Positions 28,271-35,771 of a DNA stretch of 37,723 bases are shown in pieces. Both the position numbers and the translations under genes were made by a program. The notes under the pieces are model-generated. The model saw only the letters and a list, made by a program, of their open reading frames with translations, searched no databases and had not been told where the DNA came from. The stretch comes from an uncultured Clostridia bacterium. GTDB lineage: Bacteria; Bacillota; Clostridia; UBA1212; UBA1255. Within the stretch, counting starts at the first letter, position 1. The number at the start of each line of letters is the position of its first letter. Location of the stretch: assembly GCA_904420095.1 (NCBI GenBank), contig CAJFUB010000046.1:1-37723 (forward strand), in the 5' to 3' direction.

Positions 28271-29618
28271 AATGCAGCGGAATTTGAAGCGGAAAATCTG
28301 TGAGAACGATGCGGAGCTGACCTTCGAGGAGCTGCTCATATTTGCTGAGGCGTTTGCCAAACGGTTAAAGGGGATCCACTGCTGCGCGATTTTCTGTCAA
28401 TCGGAAATGGCTGCGGGCATGGCTCTTTTGAGCTGCTTTGCCGCAGGCGTGACGGCGCTGCCGCTTTCTGAACGCTACGGCGAAATTCACTGCAATAAGA
28501 TATTGGAGGCGATCAGTCCGGATGCGGTTATTACGGACCGCGGCGGTGCTTTTCAGATTGTTCGGATTGCGGATTCCCGGTACGTCGAGCCGGCGCGCAA
28601 ACCGGCGCTGATCCTCTGCACCTCCGGGACCACGGGCGCGCCGAAGGGCGTGATGCTTACGGATGAAAACGTCGTTACAAATGTGTCGGACATCGCGTCC
28701 TATTTTGGCCTCGGCGCACAAGACACAATTCTTATCTCGAGACCGCTCTACCATTGCGCGGTGCTGACCGGAGAATTTCTTATAGGGCTTGTAAAGGGAG
28801 CGAAAATCCGCTTCTATTCGAAATCCTTCAATCCGCCGGTCATGCCGGCGCTGATTCAAAAATATGGCGTTACCGCTTTGGGCGGGACGCCGACGCTTTT
28901 CGGCCTGATGAGCCGGTTTGTACGCAGCAAAGCGGAGCTTCCGCTGAAGCGTATTTGCATCAGCGGGGAATGTATGAGCAAAGAGCTGGGACTTCGGATT
29001 GCCGACGCTTTCCCGACCGCCGATATTTATCATGTTTACGGCCTGACGGAGGCCTGCCCGAGAGTTGCGTTCCTTCCGCCCGAGTTATTTCGGAAATACC
29101 CGGACTGTGTCGGGATCCCGCTGCGATCGGTGGAACTCCGCGTGGTGAATGCCCAGGGCGCATGCGCAGAACCGGAGGAGGACGGACTTTTGTATGTCAG
29201 GGGCGGCAGCGTGATGATGGGGTATTATAACGACCCGGAGAAAACAAACGCTGTGCTGCAGGAGGGCTGGCTGTGTACGGGAGACATTGCCGCAGTCAAT
29301 TCCGCGGGGCTGCTTAAAATCAAAGGCCGAAACGATGATCTGATTATCAAAGCGGGAATGAATATTTATCCGCAGGAAATAGAAAGCTGCCTGAAGGCTG
29401 ACCGCCGGGTACGGGAGGCGCTGGCTTACGGATACCACGCTTTCGGCAGCATACAGATCGGACTGAAAATAGCAGGAGATTTTGCAGGCCCGGAAGAGGT
29501 GAAGCAGCTTTGCGCAAAGATCCTGCCGCCGTATCAGATGCCGGCGAAAATCGAGCTGCTCCCGGAGCTTGCCAGGAATGAATCGGGTAAAATAAAAAGA
29601 GGGGAAAGCAATGCTTGA
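28242..29618 (+). CDS. AMP-forming acyl ligase (ANL superfamily)
   Basis: A 458-residue acyl-adenylating enzyme. Motifs include A3 'LILCTSGTTGAPKGVMLT', A5 'YHVYGLTEACPR', A7 'LCTGDIA', A8 'KGRNDDLIIKAGMNIYPQEI' and A10 'NESGKIKR' with the catalytic Lys near residue 450. All are intact, so it should activate a carboxylic acid as acyl-AMP and pass it to a thiol. It is shorter than usual (about 500-550) mainly because of a compact N-terminus. The neighbouring ACP is the obvious acceptor; CoA is possible. Substrate class cannot be told. The start ATG 28242 has AGAAAGGAG upstream and lies inside the end of the previous gene. Confidence 0.88.
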   Translation: MELWRFLRAEMQRNLKRKICENDAELTFEELLIFAEAFAKRLKGIHCCAIFCQSEMAAGMALLSCFAAGVTALPLSERYGEIHCNKILEAISPDAVITDRGGAFQIVRIADSRYVEPARKPALILCTSGTTGAPKGVMLTDENVVTNVSDIASYFGLGAQDTILISRPLYHCAVLTGEFLIGLVKGAKIRFYSKSFNPPVMPALIQKYGVTALGGTPTLFGLMSRFVRSKAELPLKRICISGECMSKELGLRIADAFPTADIYHVYGLTEACPRVAFLPPELFRKYPDCVGIPLRSVELRVVNAQGACAEPEEDGLLYVRGGSVMMGYYNDPEKTNAVLQEGWLCTGDIAAVNSAGLLKIKGRNDDLIIKAGMNIYPQEIESCLKADRRVREALAYGYHAFGSIQIGLKIAGDFAGPEEVKQLCAKILPPYQMPAKIELLPELARNESGKIKRGESNA

Positions 29619-30216
29619 ATTTGAAAAAAAAGTGCTTCTTTCGGAGCCGGAATACCGTTTTTTAAAAGAAAACAGATATCGTGCGGGAAAGACTGCCGTA
29701 CAGGTCAACCATTATTATGATACGGATGACTTTGCACTGAGCAGACAAGGCATCACGTGCCGGATCAGGGAAAAGAACGGCGTCTGCACAGCGACCGTCA
29801 AAGAGCATCAGCAGACCTGGGCGGATTGCAGCGTGGAGAACTCCCGGAGCGTGAAGGACCGGTATGACGACCTTTTGTTTCGGAACATGAAGCTTCGGTA
29901 TCAGGGCAGTCTTGAGACGGTCCGGACGATATATTTTCTGCATAAGGGGATTTCTGTGATGCTGGATAAAAACAGTTATCTGGGCACGACGGACTACGAA
30001 TTGGAGATTGAATACGTTCGGGATGCGGAGGCCCCGGCGCAAAAGGAGCTTGACGGCGTAATTGCCGATCTGGTCAGAAGCAGGATTGCTGCAAATGAAA
30101 AAACGCTTCGACTGCGTATCGGGCAGGGAGGCAATAAATCTGCTCGCTTTTTCCGGAGAAAAGCGGAAACGGCGGCCCAGAGGGGCGGCGGAGGATCTGC
30201 GATCCGTTCTGAATAA
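29611..30216 (+). CDS. CYTH-domain protein (triphosphate tunnel fold)
   Basis: A 201-residue protein with the CYTH signature ExExK as 'EFEKK' (residues 3-7), 'NHYYDTDDFALSRQGITCRIREKNG' split by the conserved RIR, 'VKEH', 'VMLDKNSYLGTTDYELEIEY' and late acidic residues. This family includes inorganic and thiamine triphosphatases and class IV adenylyl cyclases; which applies here is open. The C-terminal 35 residues are Gly/Arg/Lys-rich, low-complexity and unlike the family core. It overlaps the acyl ligase by eight bases and ends the six-gene run, before a terminator. Confidence 0.75.
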   Translation: MLEFEKKVLLSEPEYRFLKENRYRAGKTAVQVNHYYDTDDFALSRQGITCRIREKNGVCTATVKEHQQTWADCSVENSRSVKDRYDDLLFRNMKLRYQGSLETVRTIYFLHKGISVMLDKNSYLGTTDYELEIEYVRDAEAPAQKELDGVIADLVRSRIAANEKTLRLRIGQGGNKSARFFRRKAETAAQRGGGGSAIRSE

Positions 30217-30280
30217 AGGTTATTAAGCTGCGCGGCAGAGAGTAAAAGCAAATTGTCGGCAGCAATAAAAAAATTTTTTA

Positions 30281-30312
30281 ATCCGGACAGTTCCCGTCCG
30301 GGTTATTTTATA
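30281..30312 (+). terminator. Terminator after the CYTH gene
   Basis: CCGGAC (30283-30288), seven-base loop, GTCCGG (30296-30301), then GTTATTTTAT. It separates the six-gene operon from the holin genes. The U tract is interrupted. The gap 30217-30353 holds nothing else recognised except an A7T6 run at 30266-30280. Confidence 0.6.
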
Positions 30313-30353
30313 GAATCAAAACGCTGCCGAAATCAAACGAAAGGAGATTATAA

Positions 30354-30644
30354 ATGGAAGCTACACAGATTGTTCTGGAGCGGCACGAACAGCGGATTCA
30401 GACTATGGAGCGGGAGCTTTCGGATCTGAAGGCAGTACAGACCGAGATCCGCTCGATGAATGAAACGCTGGTCACGCTGGCGACGGAGCTGAAACACACA
30501 AACGAACATCTTGCAAGGCACGAACGGAAGATCGACGAAATGGAGAGTCAGCCCAAAGCGCGGCTGCAGCAAATCGTCACGGCGGTGATTGCGGCGCTGG
30601 CCGGGGGCCTGATCTCTGCGGCGATCGCGCAAATTCTTGCCTAG
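30354..30644 (+). CDS. XhlA-like hemolysin/holin-accessory protein
   Basis: A 96-residue protein with a long amphipathic coiled-coil (about 5-66, 'ERHEQRIQTMERELSDLKAV') and one C-terminal transmembrane helix (about 73-94, 'VIAALAGGLISAAIAQI'). This layout matches XhlA of the PBSX lysis cassette, which works with a holin and endolysin. AAAGGAGATT precedes ATG 30354. It is followed 20 bases later by a holin gene, reinforcing the assignment. No endolysin follows. Confidence 0.75.
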   Translation: MEATQIVLERHEQRIQTMERELSDLKAVQTEIRSMNETLVTLATELKHTNEHLARHERKIDEMESQPKARLQQIVTAVIAALAGGLISAAIAQILA

Positions 30645-30664
30645 CGGAAAGGAGTAACTAAGCT

Positions 30665-30952
30665 ATGAATTATCAGGAATATATCAAATCCGAGCTGCTG
30701 ATCCTGATTCCCGTCTTGTACTTTATCGGAATCGGACTGAAGAAAAGCAGACTGCCGGACAAATGGATTCCCGTCACGCTTGGCGCTGCCGCCGTACTTT
30801 TATCGGCGGTATGGGTGATTGCAACCTCTGAGATCGGTACGTGCAGGGAGCTTTTCGCCGCAATTTTTACGGCTGTGACACAAGGCGTTCTGGCAGCCGG
30901 AGCCAGCGTATATGCAAATCAGTTATATACGCAGGCGAAGAAGGACGGATAA
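30665..30952 (+). CDS. Phage holin (Hol44-like)
   Basis: A 95-residue membrane protein with three hydrophobic segments (about 10-28, 37-53 and 65-82). 'LLILIPVLYFIGIGLKKSRL', 'WIPVTLGAAAV' and 'GVLAAGASVYANQLYTQAKK' match the Hol44-type phage holin family, whose members form membrane lesions for release of lysins. It has AAAGGAG upstream. It pairs with the XhlA-like gene, forming a phage lysis remnant or domesticated unit; structural phage genes are absent. Confidence 0.75.
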   Translation: MNYQEYIKSELLILIPVLYFIGIGLKKSRLPDKWIPVTLGAAAVLLSAVWVIATSEIGTCRELFAAIFTAVTQGVLAAGASVYANQLYTQAKKDG

Positions 30953-30982
30953 AAGCAATCAAAACGAAGAAAGAAAGGAACG

Positions 30983-31894
30983 ATGCGCATGGAACATATT
31001 ACGATTCTATTTTTGACGGCGGTTGGTCTTCAGACTGTCGGTATCATTTTGCTGCTTTTTCAGCTCGCCGCCGTAAAACGGCTGAAAGCGCCCCGGGCTC
31101 CAAAGCCTTACTGCGAAGACGCCGCCCCTCCAAGATTTTTTATTACGGGCGATAAGCACCGGGACTTTTCGGAAGTCAGACAGTTTTGCAGGGACAGGAA
31201 TACCCGCAGAAAAGATGTGCTGATCATTCTCGGAGACAGCGGCTTCAATTATTATGAGGATGCCCGGGACGATAAACTGAAAGCCGAAATTTCCAGGCTG
31301 CAGATTACGCTGCTCTGCCTGCATGGAAATAAAGAATGCAGACCGGAGCGGATCGGCACGTACGGCGTCCGCACCTTCTGCGGGGGCAGGGTATATTATG
31401 AGCCGAAATATCCGAATCTTTACTTTGCAATCGACGGCGAAATTTATACCTTCGAGGGGAAAAAGTATATCGCTGCCGGCGGCGCGCACAGCGTAGACAA
31501 GCTTCGCTGCCTTGAAAAAAACCTTCCCTTTTGGGAAGACGAAATGCCGGACGAGGAAAGGAAGAAGCGCTTCGAGGAAAGGCTTGCGGCTGAACACAAT
31601 AAAATTTTTGGTATTTTGACGCACACCTGCCCGATCCGCTACCTGCCGACTGAAATGTTCCTGTCCGTCAGACAGAATGCGGCAATCAAACAGAAGCCGA
31701 GAAGGGCAAAAGCCAAAAAGTCGTTCAAACCGGATATAGACCGCTCCACCGAGCAGTGGCTTGGAGAAATTGAAAAGAAAACGGACTATCATGTGTGGTA
31801 CTGCGGGCACTACCATATTGATAAACAGATCGACAGGGTTACGATGCTGCACAGAGAAATCCGGTGCCTGCATGGAGAAGCCTTTCCGCAGTAG
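30983..31894 (+). CDS. Membrane-anchored metallophosphoesterase
   Basis: A 303-residue calcineurin-like phosphoesterase with an N-terminal transmembrane helix (about 4-28). Metal-site motifs are 'FFITGDKHRDF' (GDxH), 'LIILGDSGFNYYEDA' (GDxG), 'LHGNKE', 'ILTHTCP' and 'YCGHYHIDK' (GHxH). The third motif is normally GNH(E/D); here Lys replaces the catalytic His, which could lower or change activity. Similar proteins occur in Firmicutes phage and mobile regions. It follows the holin by 30 bases with an AAAGG site and is probably co-transcribed. ATG 30983 or 30989 may be the start; spacing does not decide. Substrate is unknown. Confidence 0.75.
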   Translation: MRMEHITILFLTAVGLQTVGIILLLFQLAAVKRLKAPRAPKPYCEDAAPPRFFITGDKHRDFSEVRQFCRDRNTRRKDVLIILGDSGFNYYEDARDDKLKAEISRLQITLLCLHGNKECRPERIGTYGVRTFCGGRVYYEPKYPNLYFAIDGEIYTFEGKKYIAAGGAHSVDKLRCLEKNLPFWEDEMPDEERKKRFEERLAAEHNKIFGILTHTCPIRYLPTEMFLSVRQNAAIKQKPRRAKAKKSFKPDIDRSTEQWLGEIEKKTDYHVWYCGHYHIDKQIDRVTMLHREIRCLHGEAFPQ

Positions 31895-31929
31895 GCGCCG
31901 CCTGCCGCGGAAGCCGCCGGATGCCCGCG

Positions 31930-32493
31930 CTATAAAATCGGTTCAATTACCGCTAAAAAGTATTCGGTGATCGTTTCCGGAGCCTCTTTTCTCTTACGGG
32001 CAATCCACCAGCTTACCGTTTCGACAAAAGACGAGGAAATATGGTTTACAAGATAATCCTCCGGCAGCGCCGGGTTCCGGAGACGGCCCTTTTCCGCATA
32101 CTGCGAGATAATGAGCTTCCTGAGGCTGCTCTTAAAATATCCGAGAAACAGATCATTATTCCGGGAGGAAAGCAGCTCCAGGATATTGCGGTCATTTTTC
32201 TCCAAATGCTGAAAAAGATGCAGAAACACCGGATCGGATGCTTTCCCGTAGGAGGTGTGGGAGTGGCCGTGGGGAAGTCCCATGGCAGTATCGATAATAT
32301 GACCGAACAATTCTTCACACAGCTCCTTCAGCAGGAGGTCCTTCGTTTCAAAGTGAGAATAAAAGGTCGTCCTTCCCACGTCAGCTTCATCGATAATTTC
32401 CTGCACGGTAATCTGATTGTACTTTTTTTCTGAAAGAAGCTTGGTAAAGGCTTTAAAAATAGCTGCTCGTGTTTTTCTCTGACGTCTGTCCAT
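31930..32493 (-). CDS. TetR-family transcriptional regulator
   Basis: A 187-residue repressor. The TetR helix-turn-helix is clear: 'RRQRKTRAAIFKAFTKLLSE', 'ITVQEIIDEADVGRTTFYSH' and 'FETKDLLLKELCEELFG'. The C-terminal ligand domain resembles the TetR_C_7-type ('FLHLFQHLEKNDRNILELLS', 'SSFVETVSWWIARKRKEAPE'). The start ATG at 32493 follows GGAGGTC; a longer frame reaches 32529. It is divergent from the metal ATPase gene and has a symmetric operator candidate in between, so it likely controls that pump and itself. Confidence 0.88.
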   Translation of the reverse strand: MDRRQRKTRAAIFKAFTKLLSEKKYNQITVQEIIDEADVGRTTFYSHFETKDLLLKELCEELFGHIIDTAMGLPHGHSHTSYGKASDPVFLHLFQHLEKNDRNILELLSSRNNDLFLGYFKSSLRKLIISQYAEKGRLRNPALPEDYLVNHISSSFVETVSWWIARKRKEAPETITEYFLAVIEPIL

Positions 32494-32589
32494 ATATGAC
32501 CTCCGAACAAATCGGTCTGAATGTTCCATAACGAACGCCGCAGGACATTTACTTATTGAAAAGGCGGCGGCGGATCCGTATTATGGGAG

Positions 32590-32613
32590 AAGAAACAGAA
32601 CACTTTGTTTCTT
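32590..32613. promoter_or_regulatory. Probable TetR operator
   Basis: AAGAAACA (32590-32597) and TGTTTCTT (32606-32613) form a perfect inverted repeat with an eight-base spacer, centred in the 175-base gap between the divergent tetR and ATPase genes. No clear -35/-10 pair could be fixed for either gene. Confidence 0.6.
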
Positions 32614-32668
32614 AGCAAATATATTTTACCTTATTTAAGGATGATGTCAATCCACGGGAGGAATGCAT

Positions 32669-34561
32669 ATGCTGAAAAAAATCAATGATTTCCTTGCGGG
32701 AATTCCCGCAACGCTGGCGGGCGGCGTTTTTCTGGCGCTCAGCTTTATACTCCCCAGGGCGGGAGTTACGCTTCCCGCAGATCCTGCTTGGGTTACTATC
32801 GTTATCTGCGGAATCCCGCTTCTGTATCTTGCTGTCTGGAGGCTGATCTATAACCCCGGCATCAGCAAAATTTCCTCCGCTCTGCTGATTACGATCGCAA
32901 TGCTTGCGGCGATTGCGATCGGAGACCTGTTTGCCGCGGGAGAGGTTGCTTTCATCATGGCGATCGGCGCGATTCTTGAAGAAATGACTACGAAACGGGC
33001 CAGAAAAGGCTTGAAAAAGCTGATCTGCCTTGCCCCGGCGCAGGGCAGAAGAATAACGGACGGCAGGGAAGAGCTGATTGCGGCAGAGGAAATCCGAACC
33101 GGTGACATTCTGCGGATCCTGCCGGGCGAAACGATCCCCGTGGACGGGACGATCGTAAGCGGGGAATCCTCCGTCGATCAATCCGTACTGACGGGGGAAT
33201 CGCTGCCTGTGGAGAAAGCCGTCGGAGACGATGTATTCTGCGGTACCATCAATCGGTTTGGAGCAATTGACATTCAGGCAACCAAGGTCGGGGCAGACAG
33301 CTCGCTGCAGAAGCTTATCCGTATGGTGCAGGAGGCGGAGAACAAAAAAGCGCCTATGGCGAGAATCGCCGACAAATGCGCAAGCTGGCTCGTTCCCGCA
33401 GCTTTGCTGATTGCTGTAATTACCGGTATTGCAACACAGGATATCGTGCGTGCCGTTACTGTTCTCGTTGTGTTCTGCCCCTGCGCGCTCGTTCTGGCGA
33501 CGCCCACGGCAATTATGGCGGCCATCGGCCAGGCGACAAAGCACGGAGTTATTATCAAGTCCGGAGAGGCGCTTGAGAAAATGGGCAAGGTCGACACGAT
33601 TGCCTTTGACAAAACGGGGACGCTTACGTATGGCAGGCTGGAGGTCAGCGACCTTTTGTCCTTTGACGACGCCCTTGATGAAAACGGGCTCCTGTCCCTT
33701 GCGGCGTCCGCCGAGGCGAAAAGCGAGCATCCTTTGGGAAAAGCCATTGTTTCCTGCGCAAAGGCGCGCAACGTTAAGCTCAGCGAATCTGAGACCTTTC
33801 AAATGACGGCCGGCAGGGGCGTAAGCGCGAATGTCTCCGGCCGGCAGCTTCTCTGCGGCAATGAAAGATACCTCAAAGAAAACGGCGTTGTCCTTACGGA
33901 GCCCGTTCGCGCCGCACTCGCGCGGCTGCGGGAGCAGGGGAAGGCGCTCGTTCTGGCGGCAGAGGGCGCGCGCTGCATCGGTGTGATCGCCCTGTCTGAC
34001 ACGCTGCGCCCCGAAGCCGCGAAAATGATTCGAAGACTGAATGCAATGCGAACAAAGACCGTATTGCTGACGGGAGATCATCAAAAGACAGCCGACTATT
34101 TTGCAAGCCGCGTCGGAATCGAGGAAGTCCGCGCCGAGCTTTTGCCCGAGGAAAAAGTTGCGGCTATCGCAAGGCTGCAGTCCGAAAACAGAACCGTCTG
34201 CATGATCGGCGACGGTATAAATGACGCGCCTGCTTTAAAATGTGCGGACGTCGGCGCCGCCATGGGCAGCATGGGAAGCGACATTGCCGTTGAAGCGGCC
34301 GATATTGCGCTGATGAATGATGATCTTTCCAACATTCCGTATCTCAAGCGGCTGTCCGACGCCGCAGTCCATACAATCAAGCTCAGCATATTGCTTTCCA
34401 TGTGCATCAACTTTCTTGCCGTTGCGCTTTCCGTAATGGGCTTGCTGAACCCGACGACGGGGGCGCTGGTACATAACGCGGGCTCCTGCCTCGTGGTCTT
34501 TATTGCCGCACTGCTGTACGACAGAAAATTTGACATGCCGCCGGACGCGGGCTCCGCTTGA
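32669..34561 (+). CDS. P1B-type heavy-metal-transporting ATPase
   Basis: A 630-residue cation pump. It has the actuator '[12 protein letters not shown]'-type TGES loop, the metal-site CPC (Cys270-Pro-Cys272) in '[15 protein letters not shown]', phosphorylation Asp314 in DKTGTLT, the P1B 'SEHPLG' motif, TGD and '[12 protein letters not shown]'. There is no N-terminal metal-binding HMA domain. The last helices contain '[18 protein letters not shown]', not a clear Cu- or Zn-subclass signature, so the metal (Zn/Cd/Cu type) is not decided. The start is ATG 32669, seven bases after GGAGG; ATG 32663 is too close to it. The adjacent TetR gene is an uncommon regulator type for such pumps. Confidence 0.9.
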   Translation: MLKKINDFLAGIPATLAGGVFLALSFILPRAGVTLPADPAWVTIVICGIPLLYLAVWRLIYNPGISKISSALLITIAMLAAIAIGDLFAAGEVAFIMAIGAILEEMTTKRARKGLKKLICLAPAQGRRITDGREELIAAEEIRTGDILRILPGETIPVDGTIVSGESSVDQSVLTGESLPVEKAVGDDVFCGTINRFGAIDIQATKVGADSSLQKLIRMVQEAENKKAPMARIADKCASWLVPAALLIAVITGIATQDIVRAVTVLVVFCPCALVLATPTAIMAAIGQATKHGVIIKSGEALEKMGKVDTIAFDKTGTLTYGRLEVSDLLSFDDALDENGLLSLAASAEAKSEHPLGKAIVSCAKARNVKLSESETFQMTAGRGVSANVSGRQLLCGNERYLKENGVVLTEPVRAALARLREQGKALVLAAEGARCIGVIALSDTLRPEAAKMIRRLNAMRTKTVLLTGDHQKTADYFASRVGIEEVRAELLPEEKVAAIARLQSENRTVCMIGDGINDAPALKCADVGAAMGSMGSDIAVEAADIALMNDDLSNIPYLKRLSDAAVHTIKLSILLSMCINFLAVALSVMGLLNPTTGALVHNAGSCLVVFIAALLYDRKFDMPPDAGSA

Positions 34562-34586
34562 AAAACAAGACGAAATCCGTTATAAT
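34558..34586 (+). promoter_or_regulatory. ddh promoter
   Basis: TTGAAA (34558-34563), 17-base spacer, TATAAT (34581-34586). The -35 overlaps the stop codon of the ATPase gene. Start of ddh is 66 bases downstream. Confidence 0.7.
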
Positions 34587-34651
34587 ACGCGCGGATTTGC
34601 TTGATAAAAGCATCATTTTTCCAATATATAGATATTAAAGGAGTTTTGCTT

Positions 34652-35635
34652 GTGAAAATCAGAATCGGCATTGCAGGCTACGGAAATCTTGGGCGCGGCG
34701 TAGAAAGCGCGCTGGCAAAAAGCAGCGACATGGAGCTGCGCGCGGTTTTTACCAGAAGGGATCCGTCGTCCTTGAAAACACAAACCGGCATCCCCGTATA
34801 TTCCATAACGGAAGCGCCAGATCTGCGCAGTGAAATCGATGTAATGATCCTCTGCGGCGGCAGCGCCAGCGATCTGCCGGAGCAGACGCCTGCTCTGGCG
34901 CGGTATTTTAACGTTGTGGACAGCTTCGATACGCATGCTAAAATTCCGGAGCATTTTGCACGCGTGGACGCGGTCTGCCGGGAAAATCATACGGTCGGCA
35001 TTATCTCTGCGGGGTGGGATCCCGGCCTTTTTTCTCTGAATCGTTTATACGGTCAGGCGGTGCTTCCGGACGGAGAGGATTATACCTTCTGGGGAAAAGG
35101 CGTAAGCCAGGGGCATTCAGATGCGATTCGCCGCATTCCGGGCGTGAAGGATGCAAAGCAGTATACGATTCCGGTCCCCTCAGCGCTTGAACGCGTGCGG
35201 AATGGTGAAAATCCCGTTCTTACGACACGGGAGAAGCATACGCGGGAATGCTTTGTAGTAGCAGAAGAAGGAGCCGACCGTTCCGCCATCGAAACGGCGA
35301 TCAAAACGATGCCGAACTATTTTTCCGATTATGATACGACCGTCCATTTTATCGATGAAGAGGAGCTGCGGCAAAATCATTCCGGGATTCCTCACGGCGG
35401 CGTGGTTTTCCGTACCGGGAAAACGGGGTTTGCCGGAGAACACCGGCATGTCATTGAATACAGGCTGCAGCTGGATTCCAACCCGGAATTTACATCGAGC
35501 GTATTGACCGCTTACGCGCGGGCGGCCTGGCGTCTTTCCCAAAAGGGCAGCTGCGGCTGTATGACCGTACTGGATATTGCGCCTGCGCTTTTACATCCGG
35601 AAGCGCCGGAGGAGCTCAGAAAGAAGCTGCTGTGA
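34652..35635 (+). CDS. ddh: meso-Diaminopimelate D-dehydrogenase
   Basis: NADPH-dependent enzyme that makes meso-diaminopimelate directly from tetrahydrodipicolinate, for lysine and peptidoglycan. The 327-residue protein matches the usual length. The Rossmann start 'IRIGIAGYGNLGRGVESAL', 'VDSFDTHAKIPEHFARVDAV', 'GIISAGWDPGLFSLNRLYG', 'FWGKGVSQGHSDAIRRIPGV' and the C-terminal 'MTVLDIAPALLHPE' are characteristic. GTG 34652 is the start because GGAG lies eight bases upstream and the Rossmann strand begins at once; the frame extends to 34601. It is transcribed alone from a clear promoter. Confidence 0.95.
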   Translation: MKIRIGIAGYGNLGRGVESALAKSSDMELRAVFTRRDPSSLKTQTGIPVYSITEAPDLRSEIDVMILCGGSASDLPEQTPALARYFNVVDSFDTHAKIPEHFARVDAVCRENHTVGIISAGWDPGLFSLNRLYGQAVLPDGEDYTFWGKGVSQGHSDAIRRIPGVKDAKQYTIPVPSALERVRNGENPVLTTREKHTRECFVVAEEGADRSAIETAIKTMPNYFSDYDTTVHFIDEEELRQNHSGIPHGGVVFRTGKTGFAGEHRHVIEYRLQLDSNPEFTSSVLTAYARAAWRLSQKGSCGCMTVLDIAPALLHPEAPEELRKKLL

Positions 35636-35653
35636 CGTTCGGGAAAACGTCGA

Positions 35654-35727
35654 TTGTAAAAGATTCTGAAATTCGTTATAATCGTCCCTGCAGGCGCGTG
35701 CAGAAAAACGCCGCTCAACCTGCAGGG
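35654..35727 (+). promoter_or_regulatory. guaA promoter and structured leader
   Basis: TTGTAA (35654-35659), 17-base spacer and TATAAT (35677-35682) form a good promoter. Immediately after, CCCTGCAGG (35686-35694) and CCTGCAGGG (35719-35727) form a 9-bp stem enclosing about 24 bases, followed by ATATTTTGATC. No purine riboswitch core was found. The stem may stabilise or attenuate the message. Confidence 0.6.
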
Positions 35728-35771
35728 ATATTTTGATCATTCATTACGGATGAACCGAAAGGAGCAGACAT

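Noticed and set aside
32612-34084. 490-codon minus-strand open frame opposite the metal ATPase
   Set aside because: Antisense shadow of a clear P1B ATPase; its translation is rich in Arg, Cys and His and matches no family.
35683-35771. Purine riboswitch upstream of guaA
   Set aside because: The conserved purine aptamer loops and junction are absent; only one simple stem is present.
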